DNA of 64,000 nucleotides from Thiobacter sp. AK1 (GTDB lineage: Bacteria; Pseudomonadota; Gammaproteobacteria; Burkholderiales; Thiobacteraceae). The first letter of the stretch is position 1. Each line of letters starts with the position of its first letter. Location: assembly GCF_039822265.1 (NCBI RefSeq), contig NZ_JBAJEX010000004.1:124001-188000 (forward strand), in the 5' to 3' direction. The notes below the pieces were generated by a model. It searched no databases. It saw only the letters and a list, made by a program, of their open reading frames with translations, and was not told the DNA's origin. Shown here one piece after another: positions 36,966-46,187 of this stretch. Position numbers and translations under genes: made by a program.

Positions 36966-37050
36966 GGCCGGTGGAAAGGCTAAATTACGTCAGGCTACCG
37001 CCAGAAGGAAAGGTTTCGGCCGCGGGAAAAGTAGCGGCCGGGAAGGCATC

Positions 37051-37127
37051 TGGTGGTGATAGGTGGACTTGAACCACCGACCCCAGCATTATGAGTGCTG
37101 TGCTCTGACCAGCTGAGCTATATCACC
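37051..37127 (-). tRNA. tRNA-Met (anticodon CAT, elongator type)
   Basis: On the minus strand GGTGATA pairs with TATCACC, followed by A and an encoded CCA. The anticodon stem CAGCA/TGCTG carries loop CTCATAA, giving CAT. The standard acceptor pairing and variable loop favour elongator tRNA-Met. An isoleucine tRNA with a lysidine-modified CAT anticodon cannot be fully excluded from sequence alone. It is not the initiator, which has a mismatched first acceptor pair and a GGG/CCC anticodon stem. Confidence 0.92.
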
Positions 37128-37155
37128 AACATCACCGGACGGTGCAGGGGGCTGA

Positions 37156-37184
37156 ATTATCCGGCTTCGTCCTCGCCGCGTCAA
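37156..37184 (-). promoter_or_regulatory. promoter of tRNA-Met
   Basis: TTGACG and GATAAT, 17 bases apart on the minus strand, end 28 bases before the mature tRNA. Transcription would start about 22 bases before the tRNA 5' end. The element sits between the ychF stop and the tRNA. Confidence 0.65.
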
Positions 37185-37194
37185 GGAAACCCCT

Positions 37195-38286
37195 TCACAC
37201 GTTGAACAGGAAATTCATCACGTCGCCGTCCTGGACCACGTAATCCTTGCCCTCGGCGCGCAGCTTGCCCGCCTCGCGCGCGCCCTGTTCGCCGCCGTAG
37301 GCGATGAAGTCCTCGAAGGCGATGGTCTGGGCGCGGATGAAGCCGCGCTCGAAGTCGCTGTGGATCACGCCTGCCGCCTGGGGTGCGGTCGCGCCCTTGG
37401 GGATGGTCCAGGCGCGCACCTCCTTCACCCCAGCCGTGAAGTAGGTTTGCAGGCCCAGCAGATCGTAGGCGGCACGGATCAGGCGGTTGAGGCCCGGCTC
37501 GGTCAGGCCCATGGCCGCCAGGAATTCCGCTTTGTCGGCCTCGCCCAGATCGACGATCTCCGACTCCATGGCGGCGCACAGGGCCACCACCGGTGCGCCT
37601 TCCGCAGCCGCGTAGGTCTGAAGGCGCGCCAGATGGGGATTGTCGCTGAAACCGTCCTCCGCCACGTTGGCCACGTACATGGCAGGCTTCACCGTGAGCA
37701 GGCACAAAGGCTTGAGCAGGGCCAGTTCCTCGCGGGACAGGCCCAGACTGCGCACCGGCTTGGCCTCGTTCAGGTGCGACAGGAGCCTGTCCAGGACGGC
37801 GACCAACTTCTGCGCCTCCTTGTCGCCGGCGCGCGCCTTTTTCACGTCCCGCGCGTGGGCTTTCTCCACGGTGGCAAGATCCGCCAGCGCGAGTTCGGTG
37901 GCGATCACTTCGATGTCGGCGATGGGATCCACCTTGCCCGCCACGTGCACCACATTGGGATCGTCGAAACAGCGCACCACATGGACGATGGCATCGGTCT
38001 CGCGGATGTTGGCCAGAAATTGGTTGCCAAGTCCCTCGCCCTTGGAGGCGCCCGCCACCAATCCGGCGATGTCCACGAATTCCACGATGGCAGGCACCAC
38101 CCGCTGCGGCTTGACGATGTCCGCCAGTTGTTGCAAGCGCACATCCGGCACTTCAACCACGCCCACGTTGGGCTCAATGGTGCAGAAGGGATAGTTTTCG
38201 GCGGCGATGCCGGCACGGGTCAGCGCGTTGAACAGGGTGGACTTGCCCACGTTGGGTAGCCCGACGATTCCGCATTTGAGACTCAT
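37195..38286 (-). CDS. ychF: redox-responsive ATPase YchF (Obg family)
   Basis: 363 residues, the normal length. It starts [23 protein letters not shown] (Walker A), has the switch region [17 protein letters not shown] and DIAGLV, and replaces the GTPase NKxD with NVAEDGF, which explains the ATP preference of the family. The C-terminal TGS domain ([19 protein letters not shown]) is complete. YchF associates with ribosomes and stress responses. It follows pth by 27 bases, the common pth-ychF pairing. Confidence 0.97.
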   Translation of the reverse strand: MSLKCGIVGLPNVGKSTLFNALTRAGIAAENYPFCTIEPNVGVVEVPDVRLQQLADIVKPQRVVPAIVEFVDIAGLVAGASKGEGLGNQFLANIRETDAIVHVVRCFDDPNVVHVAGKVDPIADIEVIATELALADLATVEKAHARDVKKARAGDKEAQKLVAVLDRLLSHLNEAKPVRSLGLSREELALLKPLCLLTVKPAMYVANVAEDGFSDNPHLARLQTYAAAEGAPVVALCAAMESEIVDLGEADKAEFLAAMGLTEPGLNRLIRAAYDLLGLQTYFTAGVKEVRAWTIPKGATAPQAAGVIHSDFERGFIRAQTIAFEDFIAYGGEQGAREAGKLRAEGKDYVVQDGDVMNFLFNV

Positions 38287-38313
38287 CTGTCGTCCGATTT
38301 GAATGGGCCTGGC

Positions 38314-38907
38314 TCAAGCCTGGGGTTTGGGCACCACCCGGGTATGTAGCCGGTGCATGGCGGTTTCAAGATCCCCGGCCACCACCAGAGGCAAAATTTT
38401 CAGGCTGCGGTCGATGGCATCCTCGATGCGCAGCGCTTCCTCCCGGGAGGGGCGATTGAGCACGTAGTCCACCACCTGAGCACGATCGCCTGGATGGCCG
38501 ATGCCCAAACGCAGGCGCCAAAACTCGGCTCCTAGGCGGGTGATGATGTCCTTCAGGCCATTGTGCCCGCCGGCGCCGCCGCCCCGCTTGAGACGGGCGG
38601 TCCCCGGCGGTAAATCCAGCTCGTCGTGCGCCACCAGGATCTCGGTCGGCGCGATCCTGTAGTAGGCCGCCAAAGCCTGCACCGCCTGGCCGCTGGCATT
38701 CATGTAGGTCTCCGGCTCGATTAGCCAGATTTCGTATCCGTCCACCCGCGCGCGCGCCACCCGCCCATGGAAACGCCGCTCTGGCCGCAACTCGGCATGG
38801 TGCGCGCGAGCAAAGGCCTCTACCAGCCAGAAGCCGGCGTTATGCCGGGTGTCGGCATACGCGGGGCCGGGATTGCCCAGGCCCACGAGAAGGCGGATCG
38901 GCGTCAT
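38314..38907 (-). CDS. pth: peptidyl-tRNA hydrolase
   Basis: 197 residues from the ATG at 38907. The catalytic residues lie in LLVGLGNPGPAYADTRHNAGF (Asn and His) and LVAHDELDLPPG (Asp), and the substrate-binding KRGGGAGGHNGLKDI loop is present. Pth releases tRNA from prematurely dropped peptidyl-tRNA. Between it and rplY upstream lie a terminator and a REP-like palindrome, so pth-ychF may have its own promoter, though none stands out. Confidence 0.96.
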   Translation of the reverse strand: MTPIRLLVGLGNPGPAYADTRHNAGFWLVEAFARAHHAELRPERRFHGRVARARVDGYEIWLIEPETYMNASGQAVQALAAYYRIAPTEILVAHDELDLPPGTARLKRGGGAGGHNGLKDIITRLGAEFWRLRLGIGHPGDRAQVVDYVLNRPSREEALRIEDAIDRSLKILPLVVAGDLETAMHRLHTRVVPKPQA

Positions 38908-38970
38908 GGTGCGATCTGATCCAGCGCGACCATCGAAACTTCCGCAACTAGGTGGCGGGCCAGACAATGG

Positions 38971-39005
38971 GCGCGTCATTGCCGCGCAAGCGGGAAGCCA
39001 TGCCA
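38971..39005. repeat. REP-like palindromic element
   Basis: GCGTCATTGCCGCGCAAGCGGGAAGCCATG has the form of the dispersed CGTCATTCCCGCG-type extragenic palindromes of many proteobacteria, with a short CCGC/GCGG stem. It lies in the gap between pth and rplY. A differently diverged relative lies at 49525-49555. Confidence 0.45.
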
Positions 39006-39113
39006 TTCATTTGGCCGTTCTCCTGGTTTCCCGTTGACGCGCGGATGGCGCAAGGCCGGCAACTTGCGCCGTCACGCTCGCCAGAAAGCCGCGCCCCATG
39101 AAGGGCGTCGCTC

Positions 39114-39148
39114 GAAAAAAAGCCCGTCCCAGCGGAGGACGGGCTTTC
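39114..39148 (-). terminator. intrinsic terminator of rplY
   Basis: An 11-bp stem AAAGCCCGTCC/GGACGGGCTTT with a seven-base loop and a T run on the minus strand lies 17 bases after the rplY stop. Confidence 0.9.
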
Positions 39149-39164
39149 CGCGTCCAACCGCCGC

Positions 39165-39770
39165 TTACGCCTGCGTGCCTTCGGCGGCTTCCTCGGCCGC
39201 CCCACGGGGCACCACGCAGCTCGCCACCGCGGCATCGTTGCCGTGGCGCAGCTCGACGAACTCCACACCCGCCGGCAGCTTGATCTCGGACAGGTGCAGG
39301 GAATGACCTGCCTGCAACCCAGACAAATCCACCTCGATGAATTCCGGCAGATCCTTGGGCAGACAGAGTACTTCGGCCTCGTTCATGACGTGGGTGATGT
39401 TGCCGCCCGCGAGCTTCACGCCGGGAGCGACGTCGGCGCCCACGAAGTGCAGCGGCACCTTCATGTGGATCTTGGCATTGGGATCCACGCGCTGGAAGTC
39501 CAGATGCAGGACCAGCGGCTTCCAAGGATGCATCTGCACGTCACGCAGCAGCACCTGTTCCTTGCTGCCGTCCACCTCAAGGGTGAGGATGGAGGCATGG
39601 AAGGCCTCGTGCTTGAGCTGGTGGAAGACCGTGTTGTGATCGAGCTCGATGGTGATAGGCGGCTCGTTCCCCCCATAGACGATGGCGGGAACGCGGCCGG
39701 CGCGGCGCAGGCGGCGGCTCGCACCCGTGCCCTGCGTCTTGCGCGCGGTGGCAGTGACTTCGAATTTCAT
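39165..39770 (-). CDS. rplY: 50S ribosomal protein L25/general stress protein Ctc
   Basis: 201 residues from the ATG at 39770 ([23 protein letters not shown]), the long Ctc-type form with an N-terminal 5S-rRNA-binding L25 domain (to about 95) and a C-terminal beta domain of the TL5 type (about 96-185), ending in an acidic tail. It follows prs by 76 bases, the usual prs-rplY order, and ends at a strong terminator. Confidence 0.97.
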   Translation of the reverse strand: MKFEVTATARKTQGTGASRRLRRAGRVPAIVYGGNEPPITIELDHNTVFHQLKHEAFHASILTLEVDGSKEQVLLRDVQMHPWKPLVLHLDFQRVDPNAKIHMKVPLHFVGADVAPGVKLAGGNITHVMNEAEVLCLPKDLPEFIEVDLSGLQAGHSLHLSEIKLPAGVEFVELRHGNDAAVASCVVPRGAAEEAAEGTQA

Positions 39771-39846
39771 GGTTTGGCTCCAGGTTGTGTCGTCCGCGAC
39801 CAGACGACGGGTTGCCGCCCCCGCATGGGCAGGGACGAAAAAAAAA

Positions 39847-40797
39847 TCATTCCGAGAACAGGGAGGACACCGAGTCCTCGTTGCTGATGCGCTGCATGGT
39901 CTCCGCCAACAGCTCGGCCACCGACAACTGGCGGATGCGGCTACATGCGCGCGCATCGTCCCGCAGGGGGATGGTGTCGGTTACTACCAGCTCGTCCAGA
40001 GCGGACTGGGCGATGCGGCTCACCGCGTTGCCGGACAGCACCGGATGGGTGCAGTAGGCCACCACTCGCGCCGCGCCGTGCTCCTTCAAGGCTGCGGCCG
40101 CTTCGCACAGGGTGTTGGCGGTGTCCACCATGTCGTCCATCAGCACACAGGTGCGGTCCTTCACCTCGCCGATGATGTGCATGACCTTGGCCACGTTGGG
40201 CTTGGGACGGCGCTTGTCGATGATGGCGAGATCCGCCTCGAGTCGCTTGGCCAACGCCCGGGCCCGCACCACGCCGCCCACGTCCGGCGACACCACGATG
40301 AGATTCTCGTAATTCTGCTTCCACACGTCGCCAAGCAGAATGGGCGAGGCATAAACGTTGTCCACGGGGATATCGAAGAAACCCTGGATCTGGTCCGAGT
40401 GCAGATCCATGGTGAGCACCCGGTCCACGCCTGCCACGGTGAGCATGTTGGCCACCAGCTTGGCGGTGATGGCCACCCGCGCTGAACGGGGCCGCCGGTC
40501 CTGGCGCGCATACCCGAGATAAGGAATAGCGGCGGTGATGCGGCCGGCGGACGCGCGCTTTAAGGCATCCACCATCACCAACACTTCCATCAGGTTGTCG
40601 TTGGTGGGGGTGCAGGTGGATTGGAGCACGAACACGTCCTTACCGCGCACGTTTTCCAGGATTTCCACCATCACTTCGCCGTCGCTGAAACGACCGACGA
40701 TGGCGCGGCCCAGACGCAGGTTCAGTTTGCGCACGACATCCTCGGCAAGCTTGGGATTCGCATTGCCGGTGAAAACCATCATGCCGCCGTATGCCAC
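39847..40797 (-). CDS. prs: ribose-phosphate pyrophosphokinase
   Basis: A GTG at 40797 with AAGGGG six bases upstream gives 316 residues, the family-typical length, starting [19 protein letters not shown]. Signatures are [10 protein letters not shown], the catalytic flexible loop [22 protein letters not shown], and the PRPP-binding [13 protein letters not shown]. The enzyme makes PRPP for nucleotide, His and Trp synthesis. The start codon lies 25 bases after a strong terminator and shortly after tRNA-Gln, so its transcript probably arises by read-through from ispE/tRNA-Gln (see findings). Confidence 0.97.
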   Translation of the reverse strand: MAYGGMMVFTGNANPKLAEDVVRKLNLRLGRAIVGRFSDGEVMVEILENVRGKDVFVLQSTCTPTNDNLMEVLVMVDALKRASAGRITAAIPYLGYARQDRRPRSARVAITAKLVANMLTVAGVDRVLTMDLHSDQIQGFFDIPVDNVYASPILLGDVWKQNYENLIVVSPDVGGVVRARALAKRLEADLAIIDKRRPKPNVAKVMHIIGEVKDRTCVLMDDMVDTANTLCEAAAALKEHGAARVVAYCTHPVLSGNAVSRIAQSALDELVVTDTIPLRDDARACSRIRQLSVAELLAETMQRISNEDSVSSLFSE

Positions 40798-40822
40798 GCC
40801 TGACCCCTTACGTTTGTGCAAC

Positions 40823-40853
40823 GAAAAAAAGCGTGTAAGGGCTACACGCTTTC
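40823..40853 (-). terminator. intrinsic terminator between tRNA-Gln and prs
   Basis: A perfect 10-bp stem AAAGCGTGTA/TACACGCTTT with a five-base loop is followed by seven T on the minus strand. A second hairpin, with an 11-bp stem CACGGGCAGCG/CGCTGCCCGTG and a nine-base loop, stands directly before it at 40858-40888. Confidence 0.9.
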
Positions 40854-40896
40854 TTGGCACGGGCAGCGTGCTTGCGGCGCTGCCCGTGTATGTCTC

Positions 40897-40971
40897 TGGC
40901 TGGGGAGGTAGGGATCGAACCTACGCATGCCGGAATCAAAATCCGGTGCCTTACCACTTGGCGACTCCCCA
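40897..40971 (-). tRNA. tRNA-Gln (anticodon TTG)
   Basis: On the minus strand TGGGGAG pairs with CTCCCCA, then G and an encoded CCA. The anticodon stem CCGGA/TCCGG carries loop TTTTGAT, giving TTG. The T loop TTCGATC is standard. Its place between ispE and prs is a conserved proteobacterial arrangement. Confidence 0.96.
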
Positions 40972-41075
40972 GGGTTTCGCCCTGCGGCCCGGACATCCGC
41001 CCTAAGCTTGGCATCGCCCGTTCCGGAGGGCCTGGGAACCGGACCGCCAGGCACCCCTGCCCGGCCGTCCATTCC

Positions 41076-41933
41076 CTAAAAATCGCGCAGCGGGTGATGA
41101 TCGAGCCCCTGCGCCACGAAACCCTGCATGTCCGCAGGCCTTTGCGCGAAGACCGCGCGTGCCGCCTGCTCCGACTCGAACCCGGCGAACACACAGGCGC
41201 CGGACCCGGTCATGCGCGCATCGCCAAACCGCGCAAGCCACGCCAGGTGACGGGCCACCTCGGGATAGCGATTTAGCACCACCGGCTGGAGATCGTTGTG
41301 TCCCTGGGCAAGTAGCCCCTCGGGAAACCGGCCGGTGGAAAAGGGCGGTATTGTGACGGCTGGCGTGTCCCGTGTCAATTCCGGCGCCGCGAAGATGTCC
41401 GCCGTGGACACCGCCACCGGCGGCACCAACACCACGTACCAGGCGAAAGGCAAGACCACCGGTGTAAGCCGCTCCCCCACGCCCTGGGCGAAGGCGTTCT
41501 CACCGCACACAAACACCGGTACGTCGGCGCCCAGGTCAAGCCCTAGTGCCATGAGTCGTTCCCGGGGCCAGTTCACGCCCCACAGCCGGTTTAGGGCGAT
41601 CAACACGGTAGCGGCATCCGAGCTGCCGCCACCCAGGCCGCCGCCTATGGGCAGGCGCTTATCCACGCGGATGTCCACGCCCTGCCTGACCCCGGCGCTC
41701 ACCTGGAGCAGCCGCGCCGCGCGCAACGTGAGGTCTGCCTCCCCCGCCACCTGGGCAAGCTCGGCAACCCGCGTGATGGCCCCATCGCCCCGCACGCGCA
41801 GATGCACGGTGTCGCCGTGATCGATGAAGCGAAACACCGTCTCCAGCAAGTGATAGCCGTCGGGACGACGTCCCACCACGTGCAGGAATAGATTCAGTTT
41901 CGCCGGTGCGGGAAAGGCGTGCCAGTCACCCAT
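41076..41933 (-). CDS. ispE: 4-diphosphocytidyl-2-C-methyl-D-erythritol kinase
   Basis: 285 residues of the GHMP kinase family: PAPAKLNLFLHVVGRRPDGYH at the N-terminus, the ATP-binding PIGGGLGGGSSDAATVLI near residue 95, and the C-terminal MTGSGACVFAGF. It catalyses the ATP-dependent step of the MEP isoprenoid route. It starts 18 bases after lolB, the usual lolB-ispE pair, and is followed by tRNA-Gln and prs. Confidence 0.97.
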   Translation of the reverse strand: MGDWHAFPAPAKLNLFLHVVGRRPDGYHLLETVFRFIDHGDTVHLRVRGDGAITRVAELAQVAGEADLTLRAARLLQVSAGVRQGVDIRVDKRLPIGGGLGGGSSDAATVLIALNRLWGVNWPRERLMALGLDLGADVPVFVCGENAFAQGVGERLTPVVLPFAWYVVLVPPVAVSTADIFAAPELTRDTPAVTIPPFSTGRFPEGLLAQGHNDLQPVVLNRYPEVARHLAWLARFGDARMTGSGACVFAGFESEQAARAVFAQRPADMQGFVAQGLDHHPLRDF

Positions 41934-41951
41934 TGAGGCATTCTTCCTCGC

Positions 41952-42515
41952 TCAGGGTCCCCAGGCATCCACCACCAATTTGAGGCGCAGGCCATGGCCC
42001 TCCACTGTGATTCGTCCGGGCAAGGCGCCGCCGGGCGCGGCTCGCCAGGCGCCGTATTCGATGCGCCAGCCTTGCTGTTCCAGTGCCGCGATGCGCCCAT
42101 CCTGGTCGCGGCGCAGCAATTCCAGCGGACCCGGCGCCGGCTGGGCTTGCACCCAGTAGGCGAGAGGATCCAATGGCAGGCTCAAGCCGAGAATGCGTTC
42201 GGTCAGGCTTTCTGCTTCTAGCGCGCGTTCCACCACGCCATCGGCGGTGGTGAGGCTAACGCCATCCGGACCCCGCACCAGACGCGCCACGCCCTGCCCG
42301 AGGGGGCTCAGGATTTGCAGCTCGTCTGCCGCCGGCCGGTGCCACCAGTCGAGGCTGCCAGAAAACCCCTGCTCGCCCTGGCGCACACTGATGCGCCCCA
42401 CCAGGTGAAAGGATGCCATGAGCCCCGCGGAAGGCATCCCCGGTGGCGGCGTGGTGGCGCAGCCGGTGAGCCAGGCAAGCGCCGACAGGAATGCCCAGCG
42501 CTGCAGACGCCCCAT
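41952..42515 (-). CDS. lolB: outer membrane lipoprotein LolB
   Basis: 187 residues from the ATG at 42515. The signal ends in LTGC, so it is lipidated and anchored in the outer membrane. The LolB beta-barrel-like region has LVGRISVRQGEQGFSGSLDW, DELQILSPLGQGVARL and the C-terminal LPGRITVEGHGLRLKLVVDAW, which agree with the family. LolB accepts lipoproteins from LolA. It starts five bases after the TPR lipoprotein gene, so the two are coupled. Confidence 0.93.
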   Translation of the reverse strand: MGRLQRWAFLSALAWLTGCATTPPPGMPSAGLMASFHLVGRISVRQGEQGFSGSLDWWHRPAADELQILSPLGQGVARLVRGPDGVSLTTADGVVERALEAESLTERILGLSLPLDPLAYWVQAQPAPGPLELLRRDQDGRIAALEQQGWRIEYGAWRAAPGGALPGRITVEGHGLRLKLVVDAWGP

Positions 42516-42520
42516 GAACC

Positions 42521-44305
42521 TCACGGCGCAGGCATCGCTTGGCAACGCCGCATCGCCTCCAGCAGGGCGTCGTTGCCTGGGTGGGATTTCAATGCTTCGC
42601 CCCACACGTGCTGCGCCTCGGTGCGGGCGCCACTCATCCACAACACTTCACCGAGATGGGCAGCGATTTCCGGATCCGGACGCAAGGCCGCCGCCCGCCG
42701 CAGATATTCGATGGATTTGGGATAATCCTTGAGCCGGTACGCAAGCCAGCCCATGCTGTCGAGAATGAAGGGGTCGTCCGGCGCCAGCTTGAGCGCCGTC
42801 TCCAGCAGCTGCCGCGCTTCCTCCAGGCGGATGCCCCGGTCGGCAAAGGTATAGCCCAGGGCGTTGTAGGCGTGGGCGTGGTCGGGCTTCAACTGGATCA
42901 GCTTGCGCAGGCTCGCTTCCAGCACGTCCAGCCGGTTGAGGCGCTCGGCGGCCATCGCCTGGTCGTAGAGCAGATCCGGATGATTGGGCAGTTTCTCCAG
43001 GGCGCGCGTGAGTAGCTCGAAGGCTTCCCGGTCCCGTTTCGCCTCCCGCAGCATCTGCGCCTCGGCCTGCCATAGCTGCACCCGCTGCTGGTTGTTGGCG
43101 GGCTGGATCTGGGCGAGCTGGGTCCGGGCCTCGTCAAGCCGGCCCTCTTTGGCCAAGGTGAGCGCCTGCCTCAGCCGCGCGGTGAAACCCTGCTCGCCGC
43201 TCACCTGCACGTACCAGCGGCGGGCTTCCTCGTAGCGCTTCTCCTCCTCGGCGATCTGGCCGAGGTAAAGATAGACTGTGTCGCGGTCGCGCACGCCCGC
43301 CTGCAATGCCTGTTCCAGATACTGGCGCGCCACGTCGAGCTCGCCCATCTGCAGGGAAATCAGGCCCACCGCCAGGGGCACCTCCGCGTTGTCCGGGAAG
43401 TCTTTTACCAGTGTCTGGAACTCGGCACGGGCTAAAGAATATTGCTTCTGCTGCACCAAGAAGCGGGCGTAGGCCAGCCGCATCTCGCGCGCGCGCGGGT
43501 AGCGCGCGAGATAGTCGGTGAAGTAAGCACTGGCCTTATCGGGTGCGCGCGCCGCTAGCATCTGGGCCTGGAACAAAGCCGCGTCCTCCCAGTCCGGGCG
43601 CAGCCGCAAGGCCTCGCGGATAGCGGCGAGGGCGAGCTCGGTCTTGCCCGCATTCCAGGCGGCGCGCGCCACGGCGAAATGGGCTTCCGGCAGCTGGGGA
43701 TAAGGCTGGGCCAGGGTTTGAACCAGACTCAGCACCTCCTCTTTGTTGCCATGGCGGGCCAGCAGGTTGTTAAGGTGCAAGAAGCCATGCCCCAGGTTCG
43801 CGCCTTCCGCGGCCAGAAGCTTGGTTAGATGCGGGCGCGCCTCGTCGAGCCGGCCCTGGGTGACCAGGATGGCAGCCACGGTCTGGCGCGCGGCGACGGA
43901 CTCGGGCTCCAATTCCAGCCAGCGCTTCGCCGCCGTCAGGGCCTGGTCGATGAGCCGGCTCTGCAGCGCCACCTGGGTGGCGCGCTCGGCGATGCGATAG
44001 TCCCGAGTGCGTGCGAGCAGGTCGAGATAGGCCTGGGTGGCCAGGCGCGCATCGCCCCGCTGCAGCGCGATTTCCGCCAGCAGGGTTTCGTAGAGGAGCT
44101 GCTGGGTGAGTGCCTGAGTGGGGGGCGTGGGACGCTTGGGCGCAGCGAGCGCTTCGCTCTGAATGACAGCTTGCGCAAGGGACGTGGGCGTGGCGGGCAC
44201 TGGTGACACAGTAGGGGTGGGTCTGGCCGCTAGGCCGGCGCAGCCGGTAAGCGTCGCTGCCAGGGCGCAGTATGCCGCAGCGCGCAAAAAGGAAAACGTG
44301 TTCAT
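42521..44305 (-). CDS. large TPR-repeat outer membrane lipoprotein
   Basis: 594 residues from the ATG at 44305. A lipoprotein signal (ALAATLTGCAG) is followed by a Pro/Thr-rich linker and a solenoid of roughly a dozen TPR units. The best are AHAYNALGYTFADRGIRLEE and PFILDSMGWLAYRLKDYPKS near the C-terminus. Such proteins precede lolB in Betaproteobacteria and are thought to be outer-membrane scaffolds, with no fixed function. It heads the run TPR-lolB-ispE-tRNA-Gln-prs-rplY. The divergent ABC operon starts 165 bases away. Confidence 0.9.
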   Translation of the reverse strand: MNTFSFLRAAAYCALAATLTGCAGLAARPTPTVSPVPATPTSLAQAVIQSEALAAPKRPTPPTQALTQQLLYETLLAEIALQRGDARLATQAYLDLLARTRDYRIAERATQVALQSRLIDQALTAAKRWLELEPESVAARQTVAAILVTQGRLDEARPHLTKLLAAEGANLGHGFLHLNNLLARHGNKEEVLSLVQTLAQPYPQLPEAHFAVARAAWNAGKTELALAAIREALRLRPDWEDAALFQAQMLAARAPDKASAYFTDYLARYPRAREMRLAYARFLVQQKQYSLARAEFQTLVKDFPDNAEVPLAVGLISLQMGELDVARQYLEQALQAGVRDRDTVYLYLGQIAEEEKRYEEARRWYVQVSGEQGFTARLRQALTLAKEGRLDEARTQLAQIQPANNQQRVQLWQAEAQMLREAKRDREAFELLTRALEKLPNHPDLLYDQAMAAERLNRLDVLEASLRKLIQLKPDHAHAYNALGYTFADRGIRLEEARQLLETALKLAPDDPFILDSMGWLAYRLKDYPKSIEYLRRAAALRPDPEIAAHLGEVLWMSGARTEAQHVWGEALKSHPGNDALLEAMRRCQAMPAP

Positions 44306-44469
44306 GGATATCGACGCCATGAGGTTGATGTGCCGCTTTGGGCCGGTGGCGATTGGAGACGCAAGGATGTGGATGGTTCTCTTCTGGAATAGAAATTCGT
44401 GCCGCAGCAGGCGGAATCCGGTATATTCCGAGCTTCACGCCGCACCTATCCTAGCAGCAAACGTCGTCC

Positions 44470-45444
44470 ATGTCCCCTCTCGCCGCCTCCCCCGCGACGA
44501 CCGTCGAGCCCTTGGTCACCGTTGCCGCGCGTGGTCTGTCGCGGCGCTACGGCGCGGCGGTGGCAGTGGAGCCACTGGACCTGGAACTGCGCCGCGGCGA
44601 GGTGCTGGGCCTGCTGGGCCCCAATGGCGCAGGCAAGTCCACCACGCTGCGCATGCTCACGGGTAATCTCGCGCCCAGCGCGGGGGAAATCCGTATCTGC
44701 GGCATCGACCTTTTGGCGGCACCGCGCGCCGCCAAACGCCATCTAGGTTATTGTCCGGAGACGCCACCCCTCTACCGGGAACTCACGGTGGACGAATATC
44801 TCGATTTCTGCGCGCGCCTGCACCGCGTCCCCAGCGGCCGGGTGCATGCCGCGCGGGAACAGGCCAAGGCCCGCTGCGGCCTGGCGGACATGGGTCGGCG
44901 GCTGATCGCGCAACTTTCCAAGGGCTATCAGCAGCGGGTGGGCATCGCCCAGGCCATCGTGCACGAGCCCGACGTGATCATTCTCGACGAGCCCACGGTG
45001 GGGCTCGACCCCCACCAGATGCGGGAAATCCGCGTCCTCATCCGGGAGCTGGGAACCGCCCATAGCGTGATCCTGTCCAGCCACATCCTGTCCGAAGTGG
45101 AAGCGGTGTGCGACCGGGTGCTCATCCTTCATCGGGGACGGGTCGTGTTTGCCGATCGCATCGAGGCCTTGAAGCACTTCCGCGCGGGCCATGCCCTGCT
45201 CGTGTCGTTTACCCGCCCGCCCGCAGTGGAGGCGCTCGCCGCCCTGCCAGGCATCGTTGCCGTGGAACCCCTAGAAACCGGACTATTCCGCGTGCGGCTG
45301 ATGCCCGATGCGGGGGCGCCCCAGGCCATCGCCCGCGCGGCAGTGGAAGGCGACTGGGGCTTGACCCGTCTCTGCCCCGAGCATACCACCCTGGAAGAAG
45401 TGTTCGTGGAACTCACCCGCGACGTCACGGGAACGAAACCATGA
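44470..45444 (+). CDS. ABC transporter ATP-binding protein, Gld/CcmA-like
   Basis: 324 residues. It has Walker A GLLGPNGAGKSTTLRML near residue 60, signature LSKGYQQRVGIAQA (family-typical variant of LSGGQ), Walker B PDVIILDEPTVGLDP and the H-loop ILSSHIL, plus a C-terminal extension of about 80 residues typical of drug/exopolysaccharide-type exporters. The next gene, the permease, overlaps by four bases (ATGA). Together with the GldG-like and DUF4340 genes that follow it forms a four-gene exporter cassette. Confidence 0.93.
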   Translation: MSPLAASPATTVEPLVTVAARGLSRRYGAAVAVEPLDLELRRGEVLGLLGPNGAGKSTTLRMLTGNLAPSAGEIRICGIDLLAAPRAAKRHLGYCPETPPLYRELTVDEYLDFCARLHRVPSGRVHAAREQAKARCGLADMGRRLIAQLSKGYQQRVGIAQAIVHEPDVIILDEPTVGLDPHQMREIRVLIRELGTAHSVILSSHILSEVEAVCDRVLILHRGRVVFADRIEALKHFRAGHALLVSFTRPPAVEALAALPGIVAVEPLETGLFRVRLMPDAGAPQAIARAAVEGDWGLTRLCPEHTTLEEVFVELTRDVTGTKP

Positions 45445-46184
45445 TCCTCACCCTCGCACGCAAGGAGCTGAAAATCCTGTTCGCCTCACCCCTCGCCTGG
45501 GTGGTGTTGGCGGTGCTGCAACTGGTGTTCGCCTGGGTGTTCCTGTTTCAGCTGGACCAATATCTGGAGAATCTGCCGCGCCTGCGCCAGCTCGCCAATC
45601 CGCCCGGGGTGACGGAGGTGGTGGTGGCCATGTTGTTCGGCTTCGCGGCCATCGTGCTGCTGATGGCCGTGCCGCTCATGAGCATGCGCCTGTTCGCCGA
45701 CGAATACCGCAACCAAACCCTGCCGTTACTGTTTGCGGCGCCGGTCTCCCTCACCGAGATCGTGCTGGGCAAATTTTGTGGCCTCATGCTGTTCCTGTCG
45801 CTGGCGGTGCTCCTGCTCGTCGCCATGGCGATGTCGCTGGCCCTGGGTGGCCCGCTCGACTGGGGACTGCTCGCCGCCAACGTGCTGGGGATCGTGCTAT
45901 TACTCGCGGCGTTTTCCGCGCTCAGCCTGTTTCTCTCCAGCCTCACCCAGCATGGCGTGGTGGCGGCGTTCTCCAGCTTCGGCGCATTGCTCCTGCTTTG
46001 GCTGATCAACGCCTCGGACAGTGATCCCGAGGCCCTGCTCAACTACCTGTCGCTGATGCGCCATTTCGATGGCTTAAACCGCGGGCTTTTGGACACACGC
46101 GACGTGGCCTATCTGCTGATCTTTACGGCGTTGTTTCTAACGCTCACCATCCGCCGCCTCGACGCGCGGCGCCTCACGGGCTGA
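45441..46184 (+). CDS. ABC-2 type permease, GldF-like
   Basis: 247 residues and about six transmembrane helices, starting MILTLARKELKILFASPLAW, the typical opening of GldF/NosY-type permeases. The conserved MRLFADEYRNQTLPLLFAAPVS stretch lies on the cytoplasmic loop between helices 2 and 3. It partners the ATPase before it. In this class the cargo is unknown; in Flavobacterium the relatives are linked to gliding, but non-gliding proteobacteria also carry the set. Confidence 0.92.
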   Translation: MILTLARKELKILFASPLAWVVLAVLQLVFAWVFLFQLDQYLENLPRLRQLANPPGVTEVVVAMLFGFAAIVLLMAVPLMSMRLFADEYRNQTLPLLFAAPVSLTEIVLGKFCGLMLFLSLAVLLLVAMAMSLALGGPLDWGLLAANVLGIVLLLAAFSALSLFLSSLTQHGVVAAFSSFGALLLLWLINASDSDPEALLNYLSLMRHFDGLNRGLLDTRDVAYLLIFTALFLTLTIRRLDARRLTG

Positions 46185-46187
46185 CCC

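Noticed and set aside
37051-37127. Initiator tRNA-Met
   Set aside because: The acceptor stem begins with a normal G-C pair and the anticodon stem lacks the three G-C pairs of initiator tRNAs.
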